64,000 nt of DNA from Stereocaulon alpinum (Eukaryota; Ascomycota; Lecanoromycetes; Lecanorales; Stereocaulaceae). The position numbers were made by a program, and so were the translations under genes. Shown here one piece after another: positions 45,475-55,871 of the stretch. Location: positions 1-64,000 of the forward strand of contig JAEUBA010000081.1 in NCBI GenBank assembly GCA_018257865.1, written 5' to 3'. The notes under the pieces are model-generated. The model was not told where the DNA came from and made no database searches. It saw only the letters and a program-made list of their open reading frames with translations. How positions within the stretch are numbered: position 1 is the first letter of the stretch; each line of letters starts with the position of its first letter.

Positions 45475-45840
45475 GGATATCGCATAAGGATGCAAGCTAG
45501 AAATGCACTGCATGACTGCATAGGAAGGAATTGGGGGGCCTTAAAGCATGGGTATCTGGCGCACTCTTTTCGATACCTGTTTAAAGACTTCATGATAGAG
45601 ATATGGGATAGAATCTATATAAGGAATTATTACGAATCAACATCGATTCTGAAATATACAAGTCATAACGTCAAAATCGTGTTGACAAGTAAGCTCGGTC
45701 CTTATAACGCTGGCGTCATCTAGAAAGAAAATCTCGGCCAAGGATTCGCCTGTTCGAAAATAAATCTCACCTCGAGAACTATTTTATCTCACGTATCGGC
45801 TTCAACCCAACATACGTAAACCCGACTTACGACCCTCAAG
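45475..45840. other. intergenic, upstream of the BAG-domain gene
   Basis: About 366 bp that contain no in-frame ATG for the next gene. The last in-frame stop is TAA at 45817-45819. Confidence 0.5.
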
Positions 45841-47133
45841 GTGGCGTCCTCACTCATAAGTGAGGGTCTCACACTGGCTACCTCCCAGCTACAGGCTCTA
45901 TATACCAGTCTCCCTCCCTCGCTCCAGGCCTACATCGACACCGCTTCCCAAACGATCCACCGCAACTTGCCCCACCAACTCCAGCGATATTCGGGCGCAC
46001 CACGCGAAGACACCACTTCTGTCCTCGCAAAACTCGACCCTACTACTGTCGCCACCGTCTGGGTCCTCCCGTTACTTGCCGTCCTCTTCTTTATGAACCG
46101 ATACTGGGGCAGCGGTGGGCGCCATTCCCCGTACACCCATGCCGGCGGTCACCCCGTACGACTTACAGCAGATGACTACGAATATGTAGAAGATGATGGC
46201 TATGATGCGCCATCTCGGTACCGCGACAATAGCTATGGCTTTCCCTCCCATGGCACTACCTCCCACCACACCAGCAAGGCGGATACAGCTGGACTCGACC
46301 CAGATATTCTGATCATGAAGCATAAAAGCACAACATACCCATTGCACTTCCCAGCCTTCGACATAGCCGAGGGCAGACTCAAAGTCGGAGATCTCCGCCG
46401 CGTTGCAGCGGACCGGACAAAGACAGATGACCCTCGAAGAATAAAACTCCTCTACAAAGGCAAATCCCTTCGCGACGACCACCGCGCCTGCAAAGAGGAA
46501 AACCTAAAACAAAACAGCGAGATATTATGCATCGTATCAGCAGAACCCTTGCGCAGTGATGACGGCGATGAGAGCGATTCCTCCAGCGCCACGTCAGAAA
46601 TGCTAGCGAACGGTTTCGACGACCGATCAGGCCCCCGAGTTGATGTCGACGGCACAATCATAGACAACCGCGAGCCTCGAAAACGTAAAGGCCACCGCGG
46701 CGGGAGGAAAAAGCGACGAGATGGCCGAGACTCTGACCGCAGCTCCCCGCGCGAGTCGGCCAGCTACCTAGTCCCACCCGGTACAAACGGCACCTCGTCT
46801 TCCTCTCGCAATCCCTCTCCCTCTCGTCGCGCTCCCTCCCCCGCTCCTCCCAAGAAACCGTCCTCTCCGGCTGAAGCGCTCGATATGATAGCTTCCAAAT
46901 TCAAAAACGAATTCGTACCGCAATGTGAACGCTTCATCGACAGACCGCCTTCTGATGCGAAAGCGAAGGACTTTGAATACAAGAAACTCAGCGAGGGGAT
47001 ACTAGCGCAAGTCATCTTGAAGCTAGACGAGGTGCAGACGGATGGCGATGAGGAATTGAGAGCCAGGAGGAAGGAGCTAGTTAGAGAGACGCAGTCTTGG
47101 TTATCGGATCTGGATCGCGCAGCGAAGAGGTAG
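45841..47133 (+). CDS. membrane-anchored ubiquitin-like/BAG-domain co-chaperone
   Basis: The open frame from 45841 gives 430 codons. The first codon is GTG (VASSLISEG), with an in-frame stop eight codons upstream. The first in-frame ATG (FFMNRYW) comes only at codon 84, inside the membrane helix. So the true start is unresolved: a non-AUG start, an upstream exon (AG at 45839-45840 could be an acceptor), or a sequence change of ATG to GTG. One transmembrane segment lies near residues 70-85 (VATVWVLPLLAVLFF). A ubiquitin-like domain follows (about 150-235; RRIKLLYKGKSLRDD), then a basic/Ser/Pro linker, then a C-terminal BAG domain (about 340-428; LDMIASKFKNEF...WLSDLDRAAKR). BAG proteins act as Hsp70 nucleotide-exchange factors. 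The membrane-anchored form resembles yeast Snl1. Confidence 0.85.
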   Translation: MASSLISEGLTLATSQLQALYTSLPPSLQAYIDTASQTIHRNLPHQLQRYSGAPREDTTSVLAKLDPTTVATVWVLPLLAVLFFMNRYWGSGGRHSPYTHAGGHPVRLTADDYEYVEDDGYDAPSRYRDNSYGFPSHGTTSHHTSKADTAGLDPDILIMKHKSTTYPLHFPAFDIAEGRLKVGDLRRVAADRTKTDDPRRIKLLYKGKSLRDDHRACKEENLKQNSEILCIVSAEPLRSDDGDESDSSSATSEMLANGFDDRSGPRVDVDGTIIDNREPRKRKGHRGGRKKRRDGRDSDRSSPRESASYLVPPGTNGTSSSSRNPSPSRRAPSPAPPKKPSSPAEALDMIASKFKNEFVPQCERFIDRPPSDAKAKDFEYKKLSEGILAQVILKLDEVQTDGDEELRARRKELVRETQSWLSDLDRAAKR

Positions 47134-47598
47134 TGAGTTGGATCGCATCATACATGACCCAGCATGGCGATTGGGGGAGAGGTGGTTTGGGAGTTGGAGC
47201 ATTGTGTATGCATGCATGGGCGGAGCTGGGGGGTTTCATAAGGTAGTCGGGATGTTGCTTTCTACTCTAGGGGTTGGTCGGGTGCAGTCAATTTTCATGG
47301 ACGGAGTGGGCTTCGGTATACTACTGCATAAATTTCTTACATCTGTGGGAATGAGATGAGGGATACCTTGCGCTTTTACGGATGAAGGTCTGATGGGACT
47401 CGACCCCTCTAGAGTTACTGCAATTTTCATGCCTCGAGCGACCAAGTCCCGGATTTTTGAGATCCTACGGGTATATACATTTTATATTGAAACGACTCGT
47501 GCTCTTTGAGCCTCTTATAGTAATAATATAGAACATGCAACATAAACCGCCCGTAGCGCGAACCATCCAAAACGATACCAACCCAATCCATCCATCCA
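47134..47598. other. convergent 3' intergenic region
   Basis: Separates the BAG-domain gene (+) and the acyl-CoA synthetase gene (-). AT-rich near 47480-47540. No gene recognised. Confidence 0.45.
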
Positions 47599-49540
47599 TC
47601 AATCAACCAACATCCTATCCGCCCCCCTAGCCCACTCCCTCAACACATTCTTCTTCAACTTCCCCGTACTCGTCTTCGGCAGCTCCTGCACAATCTCCAC
47701 CTCCCTCGGCACCATAAACCTGCTAATCCCACTCTTATGTTTCGCCCAATCGATAACGTCTTCCCCTTTCAAGTTCTTGCCGGATTGGACTGTGATGAAG
47801 GCTTTGGGGCGCTCGCCCCAGTGGGAGTCGGCTATGGCTACTACGGCGGCTTCGAGGATGTCGGGGTGGGTTGCTAGCATTGATTCTAGGGCTACGGAGG
47901 AGATGTTCTCGCCGCCTAGGGGTGGATGTTAGAACATATCGTTGTGGGTGGGGTTAAGGTGTACGTGCCGCTGATAATTATGTCCTTTGCTCTGTCGAGA
48001 ATCTGTGTGGCGCCGTCTGGATGCCACACAGCCAGGTCACCTGTATGCAGTGCACCGCCCAGGAAGAGCTTGTTCGTAGCCGCGGGATCTTTGTAGTAGC
48101 CTCTGGCGCATATATTGCCAATGCAAATAATCTCTCCTATCTCCTTGCCATCCTTTTTAACGTCGATTAGTTGTCCCTCAGGAACATCCGTTTTGATCAC
48201 TCGTATTGGCAAGCTTGTGAGGAATCCGTGGCCTTGTCGAGCCATCTTCTTGTACTTCTCCTCTTTTGGGATTGACTCCCAGGCTGGCATGTGGTATCCT
48301 TTGGTGATTGGGCCGTATGTCTCTGTCAAGCCATAGACGTGGACCGGATGGAGGTTGAGATTCGACATTTGCTCGAATAGATGTGGCGTTGGGGGACTTG
48401 CTGCGACTGTCACCCGTACGGGCTCAGGCAGTCGTTCGGCTTCTTTGGCGGTACACAGAAGAGTATTGACAGTGGGAGCAGCATTATAGTGTGTGATTTT
48501 CTCCTCTTTCAGCAACCGCCATATCTCGGGGTAGTCGATTTTCCTTAGGCAGTAATGGGTACCCCTAACGGCTGTAACAGCCCATGGGAACGTCCAGCCC
48601 ATTGCGTGGAACATGGGTAGCGTCCAAAGATATCGACATCGTCCAGTGTTGTAACTCAGCCCAGATTCAATGACATTCCCTAACGCCGCGAGATAACAAC
48701 TTCGATGTGTGAACTCGACTCCTTTTGGCTTTGCTGTAGTGCCACTAGTATATGCCAATGCGATGACGCCCGTTTCATCCTCGCATTGGGCCGCTAGTCC
48801 ATCCCACCCTTTACTGCCGTGCTCTGCATCGTACTTGAGACCCTCTAGCACAGCCTCGTCGAATTGACCGCTCAGTTCGCCTTCAGTTGCATCCGTATCA
48901 GTGTCGACAATGAACGGTATCTCCGGGTTTGCCTTCCGAAAGTCGTCCAGCAGGGGCAGAAACTCGGCATCGACGATAATTGCTTCGGCATCCGAATGCG
49001 TGAATATGTAGGTCAAATCCTCATGCTTCAGCCGGTAGTTGATAGCGACATTGACAGCTCCGGCGGCACCAATTCCAAAGATCGACTCCAGGAATGCTGG
49101 TGTGTTTGGACATAGTATTCCCACTTTCTTGTAGCCATGCTTCTTGATGTAGTATGCTAGCCCTCTCGCCCGGTCCGCTGCCTCTTGATATGACCGCCGA
49201 AGGATCTTACCATTCGCTGTGACATGATAAATCGCTTCGCCCTGGACGGCTCGTAAGCAGACACTCGTCAATGGAAGGTACCAATCCAGTCCATAGTGTG
49301 TGGGACGGACAAGCAAGCGCAGGAGGGAGCTAGAGCATCACATTGCGCATCGTTCCGAGACGGATCAGTCAATTGAGAAGGGAGTTGACCTACATCTGGC
49401 TCAATGGCAGCAGCTCGGGGTAGGAAGAATGTAGGTGAAAGCGAGTGAACACTGGTACTGTTATGCTGATAGCCGGAGGGCGAAGAGGAGGGAAGGAAAT
49501 GCGAGGCTAGCTTCGACAGCCGTGATTTGGCGCCAGACAT
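47599..49540 (-). CDS. AMP-binding acyl-CoA synthetase (ANL superfamily)
   Basis: Model: complement(join(47599..47915, 47969..49241, 49394..49540)), 578 aa. The first intron (152 nt, GT-AG) joins RAAAIEPD to GEAIYHVTANGK. The open frame inside it is intronic. The second intron (53 nt) is GC-AG with donor GCACGT. It is required to join IIISG to GENISS in frame and has a good CTAAC branch site. Motifs: P-loop YTSGTTAKPKG, VYGLTETYGP, TGDLAVWHPDG, DRAKDIIISGGENISS and the catalytic Lys in KTSTGKLKK. The enzyme activates a carboxylic acid as acyl-AMP and then the CoA thioester, probably a medium/short-chain or aromatic fatty acid (not decidable here). No C-terminal peroxisomal tripeptide is seen. 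Confidence 0.9.
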
Positions 49541-49996
49541 CTTGTTGATGGCCGCGAAAGCGCTACGTCAAGAGTTATTGTTGTTTCAATACATCCTGAG
49601 AGTATTGGGAGCTTGAAGCATTACGAGGATCTCCCGATCGCAGAAGTACCTTACATGTAGGGTCGGCTTAGGGCAAAGGTGTAATTCGTGTGGGGTAGTT
49701 CTAGCACAACGAAGAATAGTCCCCGCTCCGCCGGCAACTCTCCTGCAGCAGTGGCACACCTCATTTTCTAAACTTCTGCAGGCAGAGTTCAGAAGCAAGC
49801 TTTGAAGTGTTTTGCATTTGATCACACAATAATTTCTGACGTGCTGTAGCTAGTAAATAATCGTTGAGCCTCCCTAGAGACCGATAGCTCCTGCTCATTA
49901 CTTTCGATCAAGGTCCAGCGCCAGATCCAGATACCCAAGCCATTAGTACGATCCCTTGTGTGTCCGTAGACCTGAGATCGAATGGCCGTTGTCCAG
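49541..49996. other. intergenic, acyl-CoA synthetase promoter and RPL16 3' flank
   Basis: Both neighbours are on the minus strand. The frame 49586-49825 shows no family motif. Confidence 0.45.
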
Positions 49997-50960
49997 CTAG
50001 TAGCCATATTTAGCAAGCTGCTTCTTGGTCTTATCGTCGACCTTTGCGTTCTTCTGCGCTTCTGTCAGGTGCCTCCTTGCTGCCTTCTTTCGCTCATAGT
50101 ATGCAGCGCCCTTGACTTTTCTCCGCTCTTCTAATCTATATGTACCATGTCAGCCAGATTCTCCAGATGGTCGAACTCCAGTGTTTGTTCCCATACCTCT
50201 CGACGACGTCCTTGTATTTCCAGCCAACTTCATGGCTCAATCTGCCAACCGTACAGTATTTCCTCCCGGGCTTCAAGCGTAGCACTCTCAGCGCCTGTGG
50301 TACGACCATGCGCTTCTTCTTATCATATGGTGGTGGGACACCCTCGAAAACCTTTAGGCGCTCCATTGCTGCTGCACCACGAGCGGTCTTGTGAGGAATC
50401 ATGCCGCGGACGGTCTTGTAGAAGATACGGGAAGGGGCGCGGAAGTGGAAGGGACCTGGAAGTGGAGCATTCAGCACAGGCCAAATTATGTCGGTATTAC
50501 AAGGGTGTGGGGTAGGACCAATCCTGTTGGACCAAGGTGTATCTTACCTCCACGTGTAGGATTGTAACGGGTCATCTTGCGGAGGTATGCCAGGTACTTT
50601 ACTATTCGTAGACGTTTGAGTCAGCCTCAGTCCGACACAACGACTTGCATAGCTTGGTATTCCTTCAGAGCATCTGCAAACCCATGCCACACAACAATTA
50701 AGGGAGATAGACGTACGTTTCGCTCGGAAGAATTCGCCGGAGATATTGAGAGCTTCACATCGCACTACCACGATCTTCTGTCCGTTGAGCAGCTGCTTGG
50801 CCACAGTGCTAGCTAAGCGACCCAGGAGATGTCCCTTGCCATCAATGACGACCTGGAAGAAGAAGCATCAGTATAGCTCTATGACCACGCGGTTCGGCAG
50901 GATGTGTATATTGCATGTTGGGGGGCAGCTTCCACGTACGACAGACTCGAAGGTCGACAT
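49997..50960 (-). CDS. RPL16: 60S ribosomal protein L16 (uL13)
   Basis: Model: complement(join(49997..50135, 50197..50455, 50548..50601, 50717..50852, 50940..50960)), 202 aa, the usual length for the fungal protein. Four GT-AG introns follow a 7-codon first exon (MSTFESV), a layout common in fungal ribosomal protein genes. Conserved blocks: VVIDGKGHLLGRLAS, CEALNISGEFFRAK, YLRKMTRYNPTRGGPFHF, KTVRGMIPHKTARGAAA, KPGRKYCTVGRLSHEVGWKY, and the C-terminus ending LAKYGY. It is a structural protein of the large ribosomal subunit. Confidence 0.97.
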
Positions 50961-51265
50961 CCTGGGATGCTTGCTCAATGAAGCTCTTCTGACCGTGTAA
51001 GTATGTTGGTCTTACGGTGCCCTTGTTGTCGTGTTCAGATTGATGGGCAAGAGTTGATCGATGTGGGAGCATTTGAGAATTGTGCGCTTCGTCTAAAGGA
51101 GCTAAGCCTTAAAAGGCTATTCTAGAATATTGCGGGCCGATAACGACCAACTAGCCACCCATGCCCGCCAAGATTTGCGTTCGAGATACGATCTGATAGA
51201 GCAACATGGAAGTAAGACATTATGAGCATAGGCTTCTGTAGGTAAGTCAATTTGATTTCTAAACT
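50961..51265. promoter_or_regulatory. RPL16 upstream region
   Basis: About 300 bp between the RPL16 start and the 3' end of the next minus-strand gene. No specific site is claimed. Confidence 0.35.
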
Positions 51266-51898
51266 TCAGCTGCTACTGGGTTCACTTTGTGTCCAGATCA
51301 CCATAGCCTCGTACTCACTGAGTCCACAGTCTTTTAAACGCTCCCGCTCCCATTGAGGTCCTAAGGAAGTCTGCTCAACTTCTTGGAGATCTGCCACGGG
51401 ACCAATCCATATGATAACACTAGTGATAACCTGACCTTGACCAAAGGTATGGGCGTACTTCCTGATAAGACTGACGTCTCTTGGATATGCAAATACCAAA
51501 GCACTTGCGTCTTCTGCTAGTTGGCAAAGACCCCAAGTGCCGTTCACAGTCTCCATTAATCCCTCCAACAAGTACTTGTTCACATCCTTCGTAACTTCCA
51601 CTGCCCGTAGAACGATCTCAGATCCATGCTGAAGGAGCAAGGCCTCCAGGAGCCCGGTCCCGCTGCCGATAGACAACGTCAGCGCTGGATCTGGTGGAAG
51701 TAGCGAGGCCAGCTTTGCGATTAGTGCTATCGAGAGCGAGGAACAGCAATCTGGGTGGTGTACAGCTGAGTTGGATAGTAGTGGGAGCTGCATTCTCGAG
51801 ATTGAAGACATTGTAAGGGGGAGGAACCGCGGAAGGAGGTCTTCGGGTGCGCAGGGATTCCCCGCAGAGGCGTAGTGACCAGGGTATAATAATATCAT
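51266..51898 (-). CDS. small methyltransferase-like (Rossmann-fold) protein, hypothetical
   Basis: Single-exon frame, 210 aa, ATG at 51898. A second ATG about 30 codons on (MSSISRMQLPLLSNSAVHHP) may be the true start, because the segment before it looks unstructured. The sequence LTLSIGSGTGLLEALLL resembles motif I of class I SAM-dependent methyltransferases (hhhhGxGxG), followed by an acidic position (VEVTKDVN) after the next strand. The remainder matches no family I know, and no substrate can be inferred. It is divergent from the vacuolar protease gene (241 bp between starts). Confidence 0.6.
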   Translation of the reverse strand: MILLYPGHYASAGNPCAPEDLLPRFLPLTMSSISRMQLPLLSNSAVHHPDCCSSLSIALIAKLASLLPPDPALTLSIGSGTGLLEALLLQHGSEIVLRAVEVTKDVNKYLLEGLMETVNGTWGLCQLAEDASALVFAYPRDVSLIRKYAHTFGQGQVITSVIIWIGPVADLQEVEQTSLGPQWERERLKDCGLSEYEAMVIWTQSEPSSS

Positions 51899-52139
51899 AC
51901 CTTAGGCGCTTGTTATCCTGCTTTCCCCATCTTCACTTTAACACGCTCGCTCCCTTTCTATAGTACTTGCTTTGACTCAGGAGGCTTCCGTTGGTTCTTC
52001 GCTGCGGTTTTACAGTCGGCATACTATTTCAGCGAATATTCCTGGCGACACCCATCCTTCGCAGCTCCCACTTAGCATGAGGATTTCTATTGGTTAAGAA
52101 CTTCGCTGGGCTCCATCCCATTTCGAGCCACTTTTCACG

Positions 52140-55055
52140 ATGAAGATTCCTTTCCGTAATCCATTTGCGTTTTCCGAAACCCCTGTCACGATTATAACAT
52201 CCGTTGTCTACCTCGCCTTGATTATTCCACTACTCATAGTTCACCATGTTGTTCCTGAAGCACCAGGGCAGATCGCCGGCACAAATGTGAATCTAGCAGA
52301 AGCCTGGTTGGATTTGCAGACCCTGACCAATGGCTTTCACCCCTACAACAGCCGTCGAAACGATGTCGTTCGAGACTGGCTTCTACGGAGAATTGACGCT
52401 TTACGCGGGGATAATCCTGTTGTTGTCTTCTCTGATATGATATCCAATGTATCATTTTCTGAGGCCGGGAGGGGCGGAGGCCCAGGGGTGAGCGTATACT
52501 TCGAAGGGACTAATATCATAATTTACATCCGTGGCTCCGAAGATGACCCAGAAGAGTGGTATTTGAAGGGCAAGAGACCTCAGGGGAAAGGCGGTGTTCT
52601 GGTTAATGCCCACTACGACAGCGTTCCTGTAGGCTTTGGGGCTACAGATGATGGTGTTGGCGTGGTTACTATTCTCCAATTGATCAAGTACTTTTCCTCG
52701 AGCGGACGGCAACCTAAAAGAGGCATTGTTGCCTTGCTCAACAATGGGGAGGAAGACTGGTTGAACGGGGCATGGGCCTTTGCAAAACACCCAATGTCAA
52801 GGCTCCCTCATACATTTCTAAACCTCGAAGGGGCCGGAGCAGGTGGCAGAGCAACGCTATTCAGGAGTACAGACACCGAAGTCACCAGATCTTATCAGAA
52901 CAGCAAGTATCCATTTGGTAATGTCGTCAGCGCGGACGCTTTCAAGAGGGGAATCATCCGGAGTGGGACAGACTACAGCGTATTTACAGAAGTCATGGGC
53001 ATGCGAGGACTCGATGTGGCTTTTATGGAGCCGAGGGCCCGATACCACACAACACAAGACGACACAAGGCACACGAGTAGAGCGTCACTATATCACATGC
53101 TATCTGCTGCACTCTCCACCATGCAAGCGCTTACATCCGATATGAGCTCGACATTTGATGGAGAAGACGCCGAGAAAGGAAAGGTGCCAAGCGGGAAAGG
53201 AACTGATGGTGTCTGGTTCGACCTGTTCGGAAGCGCGTTCGCAGTCTTCAGGCTCAACACCCTCTTTGCACTGTCCGTCACGTTACTAGTCGTTGGTCCT
53301 TTAACATTGATCGTCACGGCAACAATCCTTTACAAGGTCGACAAGCTTTATTTGTTCAGCTCTTCGAAGCATCACCATCACGCGGAAGGCGATGATTCTG
53401 TTGCAATTCAAGGTTGGCGCGGAATTTCCAGGTGGCCAATTATCATGGTCTTTGCTACAGCTGCGGTGATCGGTCTCGCTTTCATCACAACAACCGTCAA
53501 CCCCCACATCATATCCAGCAGTCCGTATTCAGTCTGGAGCATGATGATATCTGCTTGGGTGGTGGTAGCATGGATCGGCTCCACAGCGGCAGATTTTGTA
53601 AGACCAACGGCGTTTCACCGAACATACGCCATACTTTGGATGTTCATTGTCTGTTGGCTCGCGCTGGTTGTAGCCACGGTATTGGAACGAAATCCAAAAA
53701 TAGCGGGCAGTTATCTGATCATGTTTTACTTCGCCTGCATTTTCTTAGCGACCTCAATATCCTTTTTCGAATTATTTGGTTTGCCACGGAAGTCTGTTTA
53801 CGCGGACGAAATCGAGGCCCCAATAGATAACCCAATTGCAAGGTCAAGACCTGGAAGCATGTCAAGCGCCAGACTAATGGCTCCTACGGAGGAGGAGCGA
53901 CCATCAAGAGAAAATCCGGACAATGGAGGCGACGATGAGGAAGACCCCACAGAATCTACCTCTTTGCTGGGAGAAGGCCGAAGAACCACCTTCAAACGTT
54001 ACAGCTCCCCCCACCGTCCAGGTCCGACTGATGAAATCATTCCTGAATCCAAAACCAACCGTCTGATATACGGTTCCGAACAAGCGTGGTCCCATTCTCT
54101 TCCCTCTTCTCTTTGGCTCCTCGAATTTCTGCTGCTCGCCCCTTTCCCGCTTATCCTCTTCGGCCAAGCAGCTCTCCTCTTCACCACCGCCACCTACCAA
54201 ACGCTTGCTGACGGCAATGATCCGCTATTCATTTACCTTCTTATGGCTGTCCTCACAGTCGTCATGTTCGCTCCTCTAGGGCCATTTCTCCATCGGTATA
54301 CCTACCACATACCGATGTTCTTGCTCCTCGTATTCGCCGGAACTACAATCTACAATCTCACCGCTTTTCCATTCTCAGAGAGCAACAGACTCAAACTGTA
54401 CTTTCTGCAGAAAGTAGACCTAGATACTGGCATCAACAACGTCAGCCTCACTGGAGTTCCGTTCCTCCACGAAGCAATATCCTCTCTTCCTAGCGCAGCA
54501 GGTCAAAAACCTCTGTGCTTCCCGTCAAAACTTCGAAGAGACCTCACAGAGTGCAACTGGCACGGTCTACCACCCCGGGTTGTACCAAACACACATCCAG
54601 ATGTTCCGCCCGAGTTTGGCTTTGTAGATTGGCTGACTCTTAATGCTACCCGCGACCCTCATGGGAAGACAGAAGCACATTTTCATATTTCAGGTCAAAA
54701 TACAAGAGCTTGCAAATTAGTTTTCAATCGACCCATTGTGGATTTCTCTGTGGAGGGCGCGGCCGATGAAGGACGGGACAAACGCTTCCAGAAAGCATCC
54801 GAATATGGAAGCAAGGAGCTGAGACTCTGGAGCCGAACTTGGGAAAGGGGCTGGAATGTCAGTGTAAGATGGGATGCCGGTGGGGATGATGAAGGCAATG
54901 GGCTTGATGGAAGAGTAGTGTGTTTGTGGAGTGATGCAAATGACAGTGGCGCTATCCCTGCATTGGAAGAGGCAATGAGGTTCGCCCCGAGCTGGGTTGC
55001 TATTGTTAACAACCAAAACGGGCTTGTAGAAGGGAGTAAAGCGTTTCTTGTGTGA
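52140..55055 (+). CDS. PFF1: vacuolar membrane protease (M28 metallopeptidase)
   Basis: Single exon, 971 aa, the usual size. An N-terminal transmembrane helix (VTIITSVVYLALIIPLLIV) is followed by a lumenal M28 peptidase domain with the co-catalytic zinc ligands in order: His about 158 (NAHYDS), Asp in ATDDGVG, Glu-Glu in NNGEED, Glu in LNLEGAG and His in RYHTTQDD. Then come about eight hydrophobic helices in two groups separated by an acidic Ser-rich cytosolic loop (GDDEEDPTESTSLLGE), and a C-terminal lumenal domain. The architecture is that of yeast Pff1, a multispanning vacuolar protease of unknown substrate. All metal ligands are intact. Confidence 0.95.
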   Translation: MKIPFRNPFAFSETPVTIITSVVYLALIIPLLIVHHVVPEAPGQIAGTNVNLAEAWLDLQTLTNGFHPYNSRRNDVVRDWLLRRIDALRGDNPVVVFSDMISNVSFSEAGRGGGPGVSVYFEGTNIIIYIRGSEDDPEEWYLKGKRPQGKGGVLVNAHYDSVPVGFGATDDGVGVVTILQLIKYFSSSGRQPKRGIVALLNNGEEDWLNGAWAFAKHPMSRLPHTFLNLEGAGAGGRATLFRSTDTEVTRSYQNSKYPFGNVVSADAFKRGIIRSGTDYSVFTEVMGMRGLDVAFMEPRARYHTTQDDTRHTSRASLYHMLSAALSTMQALTSDMSSTFDGEDAEKGKVPSGKGTDGVWFDLFGSAFAVFRLNTLFALSVTLLVVGPLTLIVTATILYKVDKLYLFSSSKHHHHAEGDDSVAIQGWRGISRWPIIMVFATAAVIGLAFITTTVNPHIISSSPYSVWSMMISAWVVVAWIGSTAADFVRPTAFHRTYAILWMFIVCWLALVVATVLERNPKIAGSYLIMFYFACIFLATSISFFELFGLPRKSVYADEIEAPIDNPIARSRPGSMSSARLMAPTEEERPSRENPDNGGDDEEDPTESTSLLGEGRRTTFKRYSSPHRPGPTDEIIPESKTNRLIYGSEQAWSHSLPSSLWLLEFLLLAPFPLILFGQAALLFTTATYQTLADGNDPLFIYLLMAVLTVVMFAPLGPFLHRYTYHIPMFLLLVFAGTTIYNLTAFPFSESNRLKLYFLQKVDLDTGINNVSLTGVPFLHEAISSLPSAAGQKPLCFPSKLRRDLTECNWHGLPPRVVPNTHPDVPPEFGFVDWLTLNATRDPHGKTEAHFHISGQNTRACKLVFNRPIVDFSVEGAADEGRDKRFQKASEYGSKELRLWSRTWERGWNVSVRWDAGGDDEGNGLDGRVVCLWSDANDSGAIPALEEAMRFAPSWVAIVNNQNGLVEGSKAFLV

Positions 55056-55871
55056 TCAGTTTCTTCTGGCGTATTGGTATTGCATCGGCGGAGAGCGCTG
55101 TATAGGAGCATGGGGGTTTATCGTGTTGCTTTTATGCTTGCCCGAACGAAACGATTGTCTCATTTCTTGCTTAAGAGCAATATCACATGCAGTATTGTAA
55201 GCTGATTTAGCCTCTAAATTTCGTTTGAGCTGCCTAGGCGTCGTCTTTATGCATGACATCGTTCTTCACTTGTGAAAACGTGATTCTTCCGTGATCATGC
55301 TAGTCTGTCTTAGCGTTGAATCGCATCGTTAAATGTAACGCAACACCTAGCGTCAAATTAGAAGGGCGCTGTCCTGCCCAAAGTGGCGAGTTATGTCAGA
55401 AGTGGAAGCCCAATATCTGCAACTTGACTCGGGTCAGTCTTCCGGGGTAAAGCTTTGTGATCAAATCCCGCATATCTTCTGTTGTCATTCGCCTGGGAAC
55501 TCAAAGCTATCACCAGTACATCTGCTCGGAGTGTAGGTCGCGAGTCGTTTCGAGCTATAGGACGAAATGAGTGCTGGGCCGTAAAGTAGGCATTGAGTCC
55601 TATTGGACTCTCGCTGTGCAAATTGACAGGAAATTTTTGGTCCTAGTACACATGCATATGCCTCTTTGGGCTCTTTCCATGCGTCTTCACAGCCTTTGTC
55701 TTCGGTTTCAACCCCCTGTTCATGTCCGGTCGAAATCCTTCCAGAGCCGCAAGACTGGCATTGCGCTGCTCCCTCAGAGTATGTAGTCGGGGCCGCTGGG
55801 CTCCCTAGAGGATCACATATCCTTACGATGTCCATGTCCGACCCATGCGCTGCCATGCCAAAGCGAGATCT
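55056..55871. other. intergenic, no gene recognised
   Basis: 3' flank of the vacuolar protease gene and the region beyond the SAR1 pseudogene. Minus-strand frames 55391-55856 continue past the pseudogene end without family similarity. Confidence 0.4.

Noticed and set aside
46072..46482. 136-codon minus-strand frame
   Set aside because: Antisense to the BAG-domain gene.
49242..49393. open frame between acyl-CoA synthetase exons
   Set aside because: Flanked by GT and AG sites. Removing it joins EPD to GEAIYHV as in the family, so it is an intron.
55485..55856. 123-codon minus-strand frame after the SAR1 relic
   Set aside because: Starts beyond the Sar1 C-terminus, shows no family motif and overlaps frames on the other strand.
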